Source of the DNA: Kiritimatiellia bacterium
GTDB lineage: Bacteria; Verrucomicrobiota; Kiritimatiellia; RFP12; DVOR01
Reading direction: 5' to 3'
NCBI GenBank assembly: GCA_017646485.1
Contig: JAGCML010000298.1
Location: forward strand, 1 to 9,008
DNA length: 9,008 nucleotides
The translations under genes and the position numbers were made by a program. The first letter of the stretch is position 1; each line of letters starts with the position of its first letter. The notes under the pieces were generated by a model. The model was not told where the DNA came from. It saw only the letters and a program-made list of their open reading frames with translations, and made no database searches. Of the stretch, positions 1 through 7,343 are shown piece after piece.

Positions 1-738
1 AGGGCGCACAAATTCCTCGCTGCTACAGGGGGCAATGGTGAGATTGTTGTAGCCAGCTAAACGGAAGATGGTTTTGGCAAATTCACACCAGGTGGTGACC
101 CCTTCGCAGGTGAGATGGAAGATGCCTTTGAGTTCGGGGCGTGCAAGGATGGCGGTTAAGGCCTCTGCAACTGCATCGGTGGAGGTGGGGTTGCCGTGTT
201 GGTCATCAACCACGTTTAGCGTGCGGCACGGGTCTGCTGCGGCGAGTGCCATCATGGTATGGACGAAGCTGGGGCCTCCTGCACCGTAGAGCCATGCGAT
301 ACGTGCGATGACATGGTTGGGGCAGAACTGCTGGACGGCGCGTTCGCCGGCAAGTTTACTGGCGCCATAGACGGTTTGTGGTGCGACGGGGTCATTTTCT
401 TTACGTTCACCTGGGGTGTCACCAGAAAAGACATAGTCCGTCGAAATGGCAATCAGTCGTGCTTGATAGGTGGCGCAGGCTTGGGCGACGTGGCGTGTGG
501 CTGTCTCATTTAGAAGGAAGGCGCGGTCGCGTTGGGTTTCGCATCCATCAACATTGGTCATGGCTGCACAGTGCACCACAACATCGGGTTGCACCGTTGC
601 AAAGAGGGCATCAACGGCGTTGGATTGCGTTAAATCAGTTTCTGGCAAATCGGCGATGAAGCAGGTATGTGTCTTTTCCCAATGCTTTAGCAAGGTACGG
701 CCGAGCATACCTTTGCCACCAGTAATTAAGATTTTCAT
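1..738 (-). CDS. rmlD: dTDP-4-dehydrorhamnose reductase (RmlD/RfbD), 3' end cut by window edge
   Basis: This cytoplasmic enzyme does the last step of dTDP-L-rhamnose synthesis, the NAD(P)H-dependent reduction of dTDP-4-keto-L-rhamnose, supplying rhamnose for surface polysaccharide. The frame is open for 246 codons from ATG 736-738 to base 1 with no stop. Visible are an N-terminal Rossmann nucleotide loop (MKILITGGKGMLGR, residues 1-14), CAAMTNVD (57-64), STDYVFSG (99-106) and the catalytic pair in YGASK (Y124, K128), followed by RIAWLYG and GNPTSTDAV. This set is characteristic of extended short-chain reductases of the RmlD type. The reading ends in EEFVRP, which in the family lies shortly before the C-terminus, so I infer that a few tens of residues are missing. 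The start is supported by a Shine-Dalgarno sequence (GAAAGG, 6 nt upstream) and by ATGA overlap with the acyltransferase stop, suggesting coupled translation. No other rml genes are in view. Confidence 0.93.
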   Translation of the reverse strand, partial: MKILITGGKGMLGRTLLKHWEKTHTCFIADLPETDLTQSNAVDALFATVQPDVVVHCAAMTNVDGCETQRDRAFLLNETATRHVAQACATYQARLIAISTDYVFSGDTPGERKENDPVAPQTVYGASKLAGERAVQQFCPNHVIARIAWLYGAGGPSFVHTMMALAAADPCRTLNVVDDQHGNPTSTDAVAEALTAILARPELKGIFHLTCEGVTTWCEFAKTIFRLAGYNNLTIAPCSSEEFVRP

Positions 739-2591
739 TGTGCACCTTTCGTTTGTGCGTCGCAATAGGTTTTGTAAAGGGATTTACCCATGTAGCGAGA
801 GATATCGCGTGGGGAAGCTTTTAAGAGATCAACCACGATTAAGCCGTCAATCGCAGTGCCAAAGTCGGGGTCAACATTGAATGCGACAATTTTGCCTCCG
901 AGTTTGAGATATTGGCGAATGAGAATCGGAATGTCATGGGGCGCATTCTCAAATTCGGTGAGGGCTTGATTGATATCCGCTTCTTCAACTCTAAACTCGG
1001 CATAGTCGGGGTGTTGCCATTCGGTAAAACGTTTTAATTTCGGGGGAAGGCGTGGGGCAATCCAATGGGCAAGGTTGTAGTCGTAGGCGTGTTGCTTCAG
1101 GTAATCCAAAAGGAGGGTCGCGGAGGCTTCATTGAAGTCATGCGAGATACTCACTGGACCGAAGAGGGTGGTGTAGTGCGGATGCTGTGCGATAAAGGTT
1201 AAGACACCACGCCAGAGGAGCAATAGGGGCGCAAAGGTCCGTTGGTAACTTGGACGCACGAAGGAACGGCCCAATTCAATTGCTGGACCAGGTAAGTGGC
1301 CCAGGAAGCGTTCGTCAAATTGGAAGAGGGTGCGCGTGTAGAGTGCATTGAATCCCTTTTCCTCAACCAAGACATCTGAAAGCGCCAGACGATAGCATCC
1401 AATAATGCTACGGTGGTGTTTATTCCAAAGGATGATTTGATAGTAGGAAGGGTCAAATTCATCCGTGTCGAAGGTGTGGCCAGTGCCTTCGCCTGCCGCA
1501 CGGAAGGTAATCTCCCGTAACCGACCAATTTCAGGTAGGGTAACAGGAATGAATTTTCCTTGGACGGCATAGACGATATGGTCGTCGGTTGAAAAAAGGG
1601 TGGCTTCTGGCGGCAGCGCGGAAAGTTCGGTCTCGATACGGTTGGGAGGGACGGGGGCGATAATGGGCTCGTTAACGCGTTCGGTGGTGTCTAAGGTCAA
1701 GCGCTGCATTTGGTCATCAAACCAGGTTTGACGTTGGCGACCTTCTAATAAAAAGGTTCTAAATCTGAGATAGCGTAACGCATCAGTGTCTTCGGAAAAA
1801 CGTTGGAAGAGTTCGCTGGAGGGAATGGGCGAACCAATGCGTAATGAGAGCGTACGATGACGCATCCGAAGCATTTCCCAGGGCAGTAAGAGCGTTCTTA
1901 AACGAGGGTGAAGTTTGCCGGCCAGATGGAAGAGTAGGGAGGCGGAACCAGGAATGTAAATAGGCAGGATGGTGAGTTGGTCAGCGGCACGCCTTAAGAG
2001 GGTCATTACCGAGACATGCCATGCGGCATCACGAACGCGAAAGGCGCTGGGTTCAAAGCTTGCCACTTCGCCTGCAGGAAAGATGATGAGGGCGTGACCA
2101 TCACGAAGCCAGTGTAAGGCTTGGCGAATGGCATTCACATTTCGATTGACGGAGGAGGAGGAGCCGAAGGGGTCAACGAAGAAGAGGTGGTCGTGTAATT
2201 CTGGAATTCGCTTTAGGATGAAATTGCCCAAGACCTTCACGTCGGGGCGTTTTGAGCGAATGAGTTCCAGGAGTGCGAGCCCTTCAGTGGCACCGAAGGG
2301 GTGATTGGCAATAATCGCAAGGGAACCCTGAGATGGAATACGCGCACAATCGGTTTCGGCGACCGAGACCTTGGTATCCATTGCCTTGAGGACGCCCTCT
2401 GAAAAAGGGCGGTCAGGCATTGTATCCCGGACGGTGAAGTAGATCTTTTGAAGTTGTTTAAGGCCTAAAAACGCCTCAAGCGCATGGTGAGAACACTTCA
2501 AAATGAAGCGCAACCAGGGTTGGCGCACCTGCTGCCACGGGAGGGTGAAGACCTCCCGAGCTGGAGCAAGTTGTGAAGTGGGCACTTCCAT
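735..2591 (-). CDS. Two-domain lipid acyltransferase, OlsF-like (PlsC-type O-acyltransferase plus GNAT-like N-acyltransferase)
   Basis: This 618-residue protein joins two acyltransferase domains. The N-terminal part (about 30-290) is PlsC/LPLAT-like: NHPFGATEG at 96-104 carries the catalytic-type histidine H97, and FPAGEVASF at 171-179 is the second conserved block. The C-terminal part (about 330-560) resembles the OlsB-type N-acyltransferase fold related to GNAT, with LREITFR (358-364), AIELGRSFVRPSYQ (437-450) and FGPVSIS (477-483). The same order is known from OlsF, where the C-terminal half makes the N-acyl link on ornithine and the N-terminal half adds the second acyl chain, giving membrane ornithine lipid. 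That substrate is inferred here; another amino acid or a lysophospholipid is possible. The acidic residue of the first motif is Glu (E103) in an H-x5-E arrangement rather than the H-x4-D of classical PlsC. There is no clear Shine-Dalgarno sequence before the ATG. The stop overlaps the rmlD start by 4 nt. Domain assignment is firm, substrate moderate. Confidence 0.85.
   Translation of the reverse strand: MEVPTSQLAPAREVFTLPWQQVRQPWLRFILKCSHHALEAFLGLKQLQKIYFTVRDTMPDRPFSEGVLKAMDTKVSVAETDCARIPSQGSLAIIANHPFGATEGLALLELIRSKRPDVKVLGNFILKRIPELHDHLFFVDPFGSSSSVNRNVNAIRQALHWLRDGHALIIFPAGEVASFEPSAFRVRDAAWHVSVMTLLRRAADQLTILPIYIPGSASLLFHLAGKLHPRLRTLLLPWEMLRMRHRTLSLRIGSPIPSSELFQRFSEDTDALRYLRFRTFLLEGRQRQTWFDDQMQRLTLDTTERVNEPIIAPVPPNRIETELSALPPEATLFSTDDHIVYAVQGKFIPVTLPEIGRLREITFRAAGEGTGHTFDTDEFDPSYYQIILWNKHHRSIIGCYRLALSDVLVEEKGFNALYTRTLFQFDERFLGHLPGPAIELGRSFVRPSYQRTFAPLLLLWRGVLTFIAQHPHYTTLFGPVSISHDFNEASATLLLDYLKQHAYDYNLAHWIAPRLPPKLKRFTEWQHPDYAEFRVEEADINQALTEFENAPHDIPILIRQYLKLGGKIVAFNVDPDFGTAIDGLIVVDLLKASPRDISRYMGKSLYKTYCDAQTKGAQ
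745..750 (-). promoter_or_regulatory. Shine-Dalgarno site of rmlD
   Basis: The minus strand reads GAAAGG here, 6 nt before the rmlD ATG and inside the last codons of the upstream acyltransferase gene. It is one of only two clear ribosome binding sites in the window. It fixes the rmlD start and shows that rmlD can recruit ribosomes itself as well as through the ATGA overlap. Confidence 0.65.
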
Positions 2592-2647
2592 ACGTGAGCT
2601 TAAAGTGGAAGGTCTTTAGGCTTCCGATAAGGTGAATGCTTCAAGTC
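2592..2647. other. 56-nt spacer between parC and the acyltransferase gene
   Basis: This is the longest gap between genes in the window. I see no convincing promoter. A minus-strand TTGAAG could be a weak -35 box, but no TATAAT-like hexamer follows at the right distance. A 5-bp inverted repeat (GGAAG at 2607-2611, CTTCC at 2621-2625, 9-nt loop) has no following T-tract and does not look like a terminator. No Shine-Dalgarno sequence precedes the downstream ATG. The gap gives no positive evidence for a transcription break. Confidence 0.5.
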
Positions 2648-4834
2648 TTATTGGAAAAGCATCCCGTCAGATGCAGTTTCAACGGCGGAATCAGAACCTG
2701 TCCACCACGAAGGACGCTTCGTTTCAATGCGTTCAATCTGCTTGGCCGTCATTTGAATGCCCTTTGATGAGGCAGAGGTGATGCGTACCTTTTGAGGATC
2801 AAACGCCCACTGTGAGGTGCGTTGATACTTGAGGAATTTGAACTTCACGTAGATCTTTTCGGGCGTGCCTCTGTAAAGCAAGAGGACCGTCGCACCTTCG
2901 GGCACCAGATTATAATCCTTATTCATAATCATGCCGCCCCAAGTGAAGCGTTTGATGTAGGTGAAGCCGTAGAGGGGTTCGTAATAGACGCAGGTGAAGA
3001 CTTCGTCACGATTGTAGATGCCAGCGGTGAAGTAGTGCACCGGTGCACGCGGGTTTAACGCAGCCAACCACGCTTGGTCGGGGGCGTAGGTCGCATCTGC
3101 AAGCAACTTGTCTGGTGGCGGTGTGAAACGATAACGGCCATCGCTCCAGACAACGTAAATCTTATCAAGGCTTGAGCAGGGGAAGAGCGGGGTGCCCTGT
3201 TTGATGTCATAGCCAATGTAGTGGTCTTCAGAGAGGCGAAGGGTCAGTTCGGTCGAGGTCAAGGCGCGTTCGTCAATTGCCTGGAAGCCATCTTCCACCA
3301 CCGTTAAACGTGGATAGGTCTTGGCATATTCCTTCAGTAAGCCCTTCAAGAACTTGACGGCATAACGCGCTAAGTGACCTAAGTCATCCGTGAGCTGCGC
3401 ATGTTCCTGGCGCAGGGCTTCCATTTCCTCATTATGACGGTTGATGTCATAGAGCGAAATGCGACGAATCGGAATCTTTAAGAGCATTTCGATTTCATCA
3501 TCGGTGACCTCATGGCCAATGATGTCAAGGAACGGCGTAAAGCCAAGACGAATCTCCATGGCGACGGCTTCTGCGGTCTTCACCATTTCAATGCGCTTAT
3601 AGATGCGATTCTCAATAAAGATGGCTTCAAGCGTCTTGCGTATCATGAGCTGGTCAATTTCAGCCAAGCGGACGCGGAACTCTGCGGCGAAGATTTCCTG
3701 AAGGCGTTGGGCATGGTCTGCAAGCATTTCAGAAACAGAGAGCTCAACGGGACGATTGTTTTTCAAAACAACAATGCGGCTCGAAATCTTGCGTTCGCAT
3801 TCGGTGAAGGCATAGAGCGCCTTTCGCACCTTCTCTAAGTCAGATCCAGGCGTTAAGGAGAGTTCAATTTCAACCTTTTCAGCGGTGAAGTTGTCAATGT
3901 GTCGAATGGGCAACTTCTTGGTCTTGATTGCCTTTTCGATGGACTCTGCCAGACGATCGGTCGTAATGCCGTAGGGAACAGAGGTGATGAAGAGTTTATT
4001 CTTTTCCTTGTCACGCTGTTCAATCGTCGCACGCACGCGGACACTGCCATTGCCATCATTGTACTCAGAGGCGTCCATGACGCCACCTGTAATGAAGTCG
4101 GGCAATAATTTGGGGCAGGGCTTCTTCTGCAAGATTGCAATTTCGGCTTCAAGCAACTCGGGGAAGTTGTGCGGCAAAATGGAGGTTGAAAGACCCACGG
4201 CAATACCATCAACGCCGAGCATCAAGCTCAACGGCACCTTTGCAGGCAAGAGCACGGGCTCCTTATTGCGTCCATCATAGCTGGGCACATAGGTGGTGAC
4301 TTTGGGAGAGAAGAGGTATTCGCGGGCGAGTTTGGTGAGGCGACATTCAATGTAACGCGCAGCTGCCGCTTCGTCGCCTGTAAAGATGTTGCCGAAGTTA
4401 CCCTGTCCTTGAATCAAATAGCGCTTATTGGCGAGGGTAACGATGGCGTCTTTAATGGCAGCATCACCGTGGGGATGGTAATGCATGGTATTACCCACCA
4501 CACCTGCCACCTTTGAGAAGCGTCCGTCATCTTTTTCCCACATTGCATGGAGAATACGGCGCTGCACGGGCTTGAGACCGTCTTCTACGGTCGGCAAGGC
4601 GCGGTCACAGATGGAGTAGGAGGCGAACTGGAGAAAGTTTGCTTCCATCAAACGTCCAAAAGGTCCACGATCGTGAACCTCTGGAGCGGCGATTTTCTGT
4701 AAGTTTTGCGTAGGTAAAATGGCTTCTGGAGCAGCGGATTCATCTTCGTCTGTTTCAGTCGCTACAGTAGATGTGTCAAAGACATCTGAAAAGAATTCAT
4801 CTTGCAGATTGTCGTCTGGAGTATTTGTGGGCAT
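2648..4834 (-). CDS. parC: DNA topoisomerase IV subunit A (ParC-like, short PVC/Bacteroidota-style)
   Basis: This is the DNA-cutting subunit of a type IIA topoisomerase; with ParE it relaxes and decatenates DNA. After an acidic N-terminal extension (about 1-50) comes the winged-helix core: DGLKPVQRRILHAMW (85-99), HYHPHGD (118-124), QGQGNFGN (142-149) and the active-site tyrosine Y161 in ARYIECRL. Further on are SYDGRNKEPVLLP, ILPHNF and ALYAFTECE, then a helical region and a reduced C-terminal domain with repeated beta-type segments (SSLDKIYVVWSDGRYRF, YIKRFTWGGMIMNKDYNL). I see no GyrA box (QRRGGKG), which favours ParC over GyrA. The residue aligned with GyrA Ser83 is Ala125. At 728 residues it is shorter than many ParC proteins. 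The gene starts 24 nt after the binding-protein stop, without an obvious Shine-Dalgarno sequence. No parE lies next to it, so the partner must be elsewhere. Being a second GyrA-like paralogue is the main alternative. Confidence 0.92.
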   Translation of the reverse strand: MPTNTPDDNLQDEFFSDVFDTSTVATETDEDESAAPEAILPTQNLQKIAAPEVHDRGPFGRLMEANFLQFASYSICDRALPTVEDGLKPVQRRILHAMWEKDDGRFSKVAGVVGNTMHYHPHGDAAIKDAIVTLANKRYLIQGQGNFGNIFTGDEAAAARYIECRLTKLAREYLFSPKVTTYVPSYDGRNKEPVLLPAKVPLSLMLGVDGIAVGLSTSILPHNFPELLEAEIAILQKKPCPKLLPDFITGGVMDASEYNDGNGSVRVRATIEQRDKEKNKLFITSVPYGITTDRLAESIEKAIKTKKLPIRHIDNFTAEKVEIELSLTPGSDLEKVRKALYAFTECERKISSRIVVLKNNRPVELSVSEMLADHAQRLQEIFAAEFRVRLAEIDQLMIRKTLEAIFIENRIYKRIEMVKTAEAVAMEIRLGFTPFLDIIGHEVTDDEIEMLLKIPIRRISLYDINRHNEEMEALRQEHAQLTDDLGHLARYAVKFLKGLLKEYAKTYPRLTVVEDGFQAIDERALTSTELTLRLSEDHYIGYDIKQGTPLFPCSSLDKIYVVWSDGRYRFTPPPDKLLADATYAPDQAWLAALNPRAPVHYFTAGIYNRDEVFTCVYYEPLYGFTYIKRFTWGGMIMNKDYNLVPEGATVLLLYRGTPEKIYVKFKFLKYQRTSQWAFDPQKVRITSASSKGIQMTAKQIERIETKRPSWWTGSDSAVETASDGMLFQ

Positions 4835-4858
4835 AGTTCAGGTCTGTGACAAAAAGGC

Positions 4859-6811
4859 TTAGTGTACGATGCTCTTGGTCTCAACTTCAACCTCTTGGTC
4901 GAAGAAGACTTCGGTATTGCGGCCCGGCAAGGGGGTCTTTTCGCGCATAGCGTGTTGCAATTCCGCCGCAGAGTCTTCGTCATACCACCAGTAGACGGGA
5001 ATGGAGAGCTCATCGCCAAAACGTCCGATGACGGTCGGCGGGGTACCAAACTTATTCCAATAAAGAAGACGCGTGGAGTCGGTATTCCAAGTCAAGGCAT
5101 AGGGAACGGCGTCGGTCAACATGCCGTCAATCTTTCGCATGATTTCGTTGCGCTTGGCGGTGGAGAATTCGGACTTCTGCTGTTCGATGAGGGCATCAAT
5201 TTCGGGAGAATGGAAGCCCGTGAGGTTAACGCCGTTAGGCGTTTCGGCATAAGCGCTGCTCCACATGGGTTCAGGATCGCGGAAAAGAGAGCCAGAGAAT
5301 GCACTGGTGGTCACATCAAAGTTGTACTTTCCAGTTTCGCGCATCCAAGTGGCGAAGTCCTTCTGGGAGATATCGAGGCCGATGCCGACACGTTCCAATG
5401 CTTCCTTGAAGAGGGCAAGGTAGACGCTGTCACTTGCAGAACGCGTTAAGATACGAATCACAAAGGGTTCACCATCGCGTTCCATCTTTCCGGTGGTGGG
5501 ATTAATTTCAAAGCCAGCTTCCTTCAAGAGGGCCACTGCTGCATCAGGATTGAATTCAAAGAGGGTGTTCTTGCAAGGATTGTTTGCAGTGTAGAGGTCG
5601 CGGCAATAGGAGTTTTGCATGAAGTATGCGTTGTACATCAAGGTACGAACCATGCGGCGACGGTCGAACAACATTGCGACGGCCTTACGCACACGCACAT
5701 CATCGTAAGGTTTACGACGGAGGTTCATGGCGAGCCCCTGGAAGCCGACAGGCTGGTGATTGTGCACGTTTTGCTTGAGCACCCAGTTCTTTTCAAAGCG
5801 TTCACCAACGCTTTCAGTGTTCCAAACGCGAGCAGAATAGACGGCGTAGGTGTCCACTTCGCCCTTCTTAAAGGCTTCATAGGCATTGTTCTGGTCCATG
5901 AAGAAGCGGATGCGAATCTGATCAAAGTTGTAGACACCCTGACCCGAAGGCGTGGAGAAGCACCACCAGTCCGGACGACGGGTTAAGGTCATGCTGATGC
6001 GTTCCTTGTGTTCGGTCACTTTGTACGGGCCGCCCACGATGGGTAAGTCAAAGTTGATTTCGTTAAAGAAGGTTTCTTCGTCACGACCTTCGGTGCGGCA
6101 CTTTTCCTTGGCTGCATCCAAAAGCTTCTTCGGCATCACATAGAGCGAAAGGCCTGCGCTATTGAGGTTGCGCCAGTGGAGTTCCTTACAGGGGAAACGG
6201 AGCGTTTGAGCGTCGATAATTTCAGGGGATTCAAGTGCAGAGAAGAGGACTTGGAAGGGGCCCGTGAAGCTTTTGGGATGCGTGACGGCATCAAAGGTAG
6301 CCTTCACGTCTTCAGAGGTCACAGGAGAACCATCACTCCAACGCGCACGCGAGTCAATATGGAAGGTGTAGCTCATTTTATCAGGGCTGATTTCCCACCA
6401 GTCTGCCAAGCCTGGTGCGACTTCACCTGTGATGGGATCTGTACCCAAAAGAGAGGGATACATGATGCCAAACACCATCATCGTAAAGGTGTTGTTATCC
6501 AAGTAACCATTGAAGCTCTTGGGCGGATTGTTGCCAGCGTAGGTCAACGTGCCACCAGGACGAGCGTACGGAGAGGCATAAGGATCAGCGGTTTCTTTCC
6601 AACCGGCTTTAGGAAAGCGTTCGGCCACAGGTGCGGCGGGTGCTGTCACAGGTGCAACTGTTGCGGTAGGCTCAGCGGGTGCTGCGACAGGTGCAACTGT
6701 TGCGGTAGGCTCAGCGGGTGCAGCTTCAGGTGCGGCAGGTGTTGTGGTAGCAAACGCGGTGAGCGTAGTGGTGAATAAAAGGGATGAAAGGAGGGCAAAA
6801 CGAGGGTGCAT
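4859..6811 (-). CDS. Periplasmic solute-binding protein, family 5, YejA-like (peptide uptake)
   Basis: This is predicted to be the periplasmic binding component of an oligopeptide-type ABC importer. I chose the ATG at 6809-6811 (650 residues). It lies 1 nt after the tadA stop, has a good Shine-Dalgarno sequence and begins a plain signal peptide (MHPRFALLSSLLFTTTLTAFA, cut near residue 21). The longer frame from 6859 would hide the signal and overlap tadA. There is no lipobox cysteine, so the mature protein is probably soluble in the periplasm. Residues 22-64 form an Ala/Pro/Thr-rich linker with a 13-residue tandem repeat. The SBP_bac_5 body follows: PGGTL (85-89), LADWWEISPD (135-144), RWSDGSPVTSEDVKATFD (157-174), GGPYKV (260-265) and NNAYEAFKKGEVD (308-320). 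GFQGLAMNLRRKPYDD (356-371) followed by RVRKAV points to the YejA branch, known for oligopeptides and microcin C. No permease or ATPase genes are in the window, so the ligand is unknown. Confidence 0.88.
   Translation of the reverse strand: MHPRFALLSSLLFTTTLTAFATTTPAAPEAAPAEPTATVAPVAAPAEPTATVAPVTAPAAPVAERFPKAGWKETADPYASPYARPGGTLTYAGNNPPKSFNGYLDNNTFTMMVFGIMYPSLLGTDPITGEVAPGLADWWEISPDKMSYTFHIDSRARWSDGSPVTSEDVKATFDAVTHPKSFTGPFQVLFSALESPEIIDAQTLRFPCKELHWRNLNSAGLSLYVMPKKLLDAAKEKCRTEGRDEETFFNEINFDLPIVGGPYKVTEHKERISMTLTRRPDWWCFSTPSGQGVYNFDQIRIRFFMDQNNAYEAFKKGEVDTYAVYSARVWNTESVGERFEKNWVLKQNVHNHQPVGFQGLAMNLRRKPYDDVRVRKAVAMLFDRRRMVRTLMYNAYFMQNSYCRDLYTANNPCKNTLFEFNPDAAVALLKEAGFEINPTTGKMERDGEPFVIRILTRSASDSVYLALFKEALERVGIGLDISQKDFATWMRETGKYNFDVTTSAFSGSLFRDPEPMWSSAYAETPNGVNLTGFHSPEIDALIEQQKSEFSTAKRNEIMRKIDGMLTDAVPYALTWNTDSTRLLYWNKFGTPPTVIGRFGDELSIPVYWWYDEDSAAELQHAMREKTPLPGRNTEVFFDQEVEVETKSIVH
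6636..6713 (-). repeat. 39-bp tandem repeat (two copies) in the binding-protein linker
   Basis: Two adjacent 39-bp units, 6636-6674 and 6675-6713, differ at only two neighbouring bases (tgtcac versus tgcgac). Each encodes 13 residues of the Ala/Pro/Glu/Thr type (PAEPTATVAPV plus two). A third, decayed start of the unit follows from 6714 (gcgggtgcag). The frame is kept, so unit gain or loss changes only linker length. Near identity at DNA level suggests a recent duplication. Confidence 0.85.
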
Positions 6812-6812
6812 A

Positions 6813-7343
6813 TTACGACTCTTTCCGTTTAGTTTTAAAGAAATCAACAAATTGTTCACGGCAAACTTCTTCCAAAATGCCGGGAAGTAAAATGGGGTGA
6901 TGGTTCACTTTCTTGCTGGATAGTATACCAAATTCGTGCTCGCCGCCACGCTCTTTATCACTGAGACCCCAGACAATCATCTCTGGACGAGCCCAAATGA
7001 GGGCACCAGCACACATAGGACAGGGTTCTTTTGTGACATAGACAATGGCATTCTTCAACCGCCAATCGCCGATTGTAGCCGTGGCAGCTGTGATGGCAAT
7101 CATTTCTGCGTGGGCGGTGGGGTCATTAAGGAGTTCGGTCTGGTTATGTGCTTTGGCCAGAATTTTAGCAGACCAAGGATCGGAGAGTGTAGGGGGGTGA
7201 GCAATGCCGGGCTCAAAAACACCCTCCGGCGCCATAACAATAACACAACCGCATGGCACTTCTCCTGCGGCAGCAGAAGCTTCGGCCTCGCGTAAGGCGA
7301 TACGCATAAAGTGTTCATGAAAGCGACGTTCAGATTCAGTCAT
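6813..7343 (-). CDS. tadA: tRNA adenosine(34) deaminase TadA
   Basis: This enzyme deaminates adenosine to inosine at the wobble position of tRNA (tRNA-Arg ACG in most bacteria). With the start at 7343 it has 176 residues. It shows the zinc-deaminase signature: HAE (H78 zinc ligand, E80 proton shuttle) and EPCPMC (C108 and C111 zinc ligands). Family-typical flanks are GEVPCGCVIV (27-36), DPTAHAE, YVTKEP and the tail CREQFVDFFKTKR. Two further in-frame ATGs exist at 7352 and 7412. I prefer 7343 because MTESERRFHEHFMRIAL matches the usual TadA N-terminal length; 7412 would overlap the glycosyltransferase by 77 nt. None of these starts has a clear Shine-Dalgarno sequence. With 7343 the gene overlaps the glycosyltransferase end by 8 nt. 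Compared with E. coli TadA there are about 20 extra residues between GCVIV and the conserved HNQTE. A guanine or other nucleoside deaminase is less likely given the tail and DPTAHAE. Confidence 0.9.
   Translation of the reverse strand: MTESERRFHEHFMRIALREAEASAAAGEVPCGCVIVMAPEGVFEPGIAHPPTLSDPWSAKILAKAHNQTELLNDPTAHAEMIAITAATATIGDWRLKNAIVYVTKEPCPMCAGALIWARPEMIVWGLSDKERGGEHEFGILSSKKVNHHPILLPGILEEVCREQFVDFFKTKRKES
6819..6826 (-). promoter_or_regulatory. Shine-Dalgarno site of the binding-protein gene
   Basis: The minus strand reads GGAAAGAG here, 7 nt before the ATG at 6811 and within the last codons of tadA. It decides the start of the binding protein in favour of 6811 over the ATG at 6859. Confidence 0.65.

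Noticed and set aside
470..880. 136-codon plus-strand open frame
   Set aside because: It is antisense across rmlD and the end of the acyltransferase gene, both of which have clear family motifs in their own frames.
2607..2625. Inverted repeat GGAAG/CTTCC as a possible terminator after parC
   Set aside because: The stem is only 5 bp with a 9-nt loop and no T-run follows on the minus strand, so it is expected by chance.
2592..2647. Possible promoter (TTGAAG) before the acyltransferase gene
   Set aside because: No -10-like hexamer lies at 16-18 nt; the match is too weak to report as a promoter.
4862..5449. 195-codon plus-strand open frame
   Set aside because: It lies wholly antisense to the conserved C-terminal part of the binding protein and has no recognisable motif.
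6176..6778. 200-codon plus-strand open frame with a Cys/Gly/Arg-rich repeated C-terminus
   Set aside because: It is antisense to the signal peptide, linker repeat and N-terminal half of the binding protein. Its repeats are just the complement of the 39-bp repeat, and it shows no domain or start signal.
6812..6859. Longer start (ATG at 6857-6859) for the binding protein
   Set aside because: It would place 16 polar residues before the signal peptide and overlap tadA by 47 nt, while the ATG at 6811 has a Shine-Dalgarno site and 1-nt spacing.
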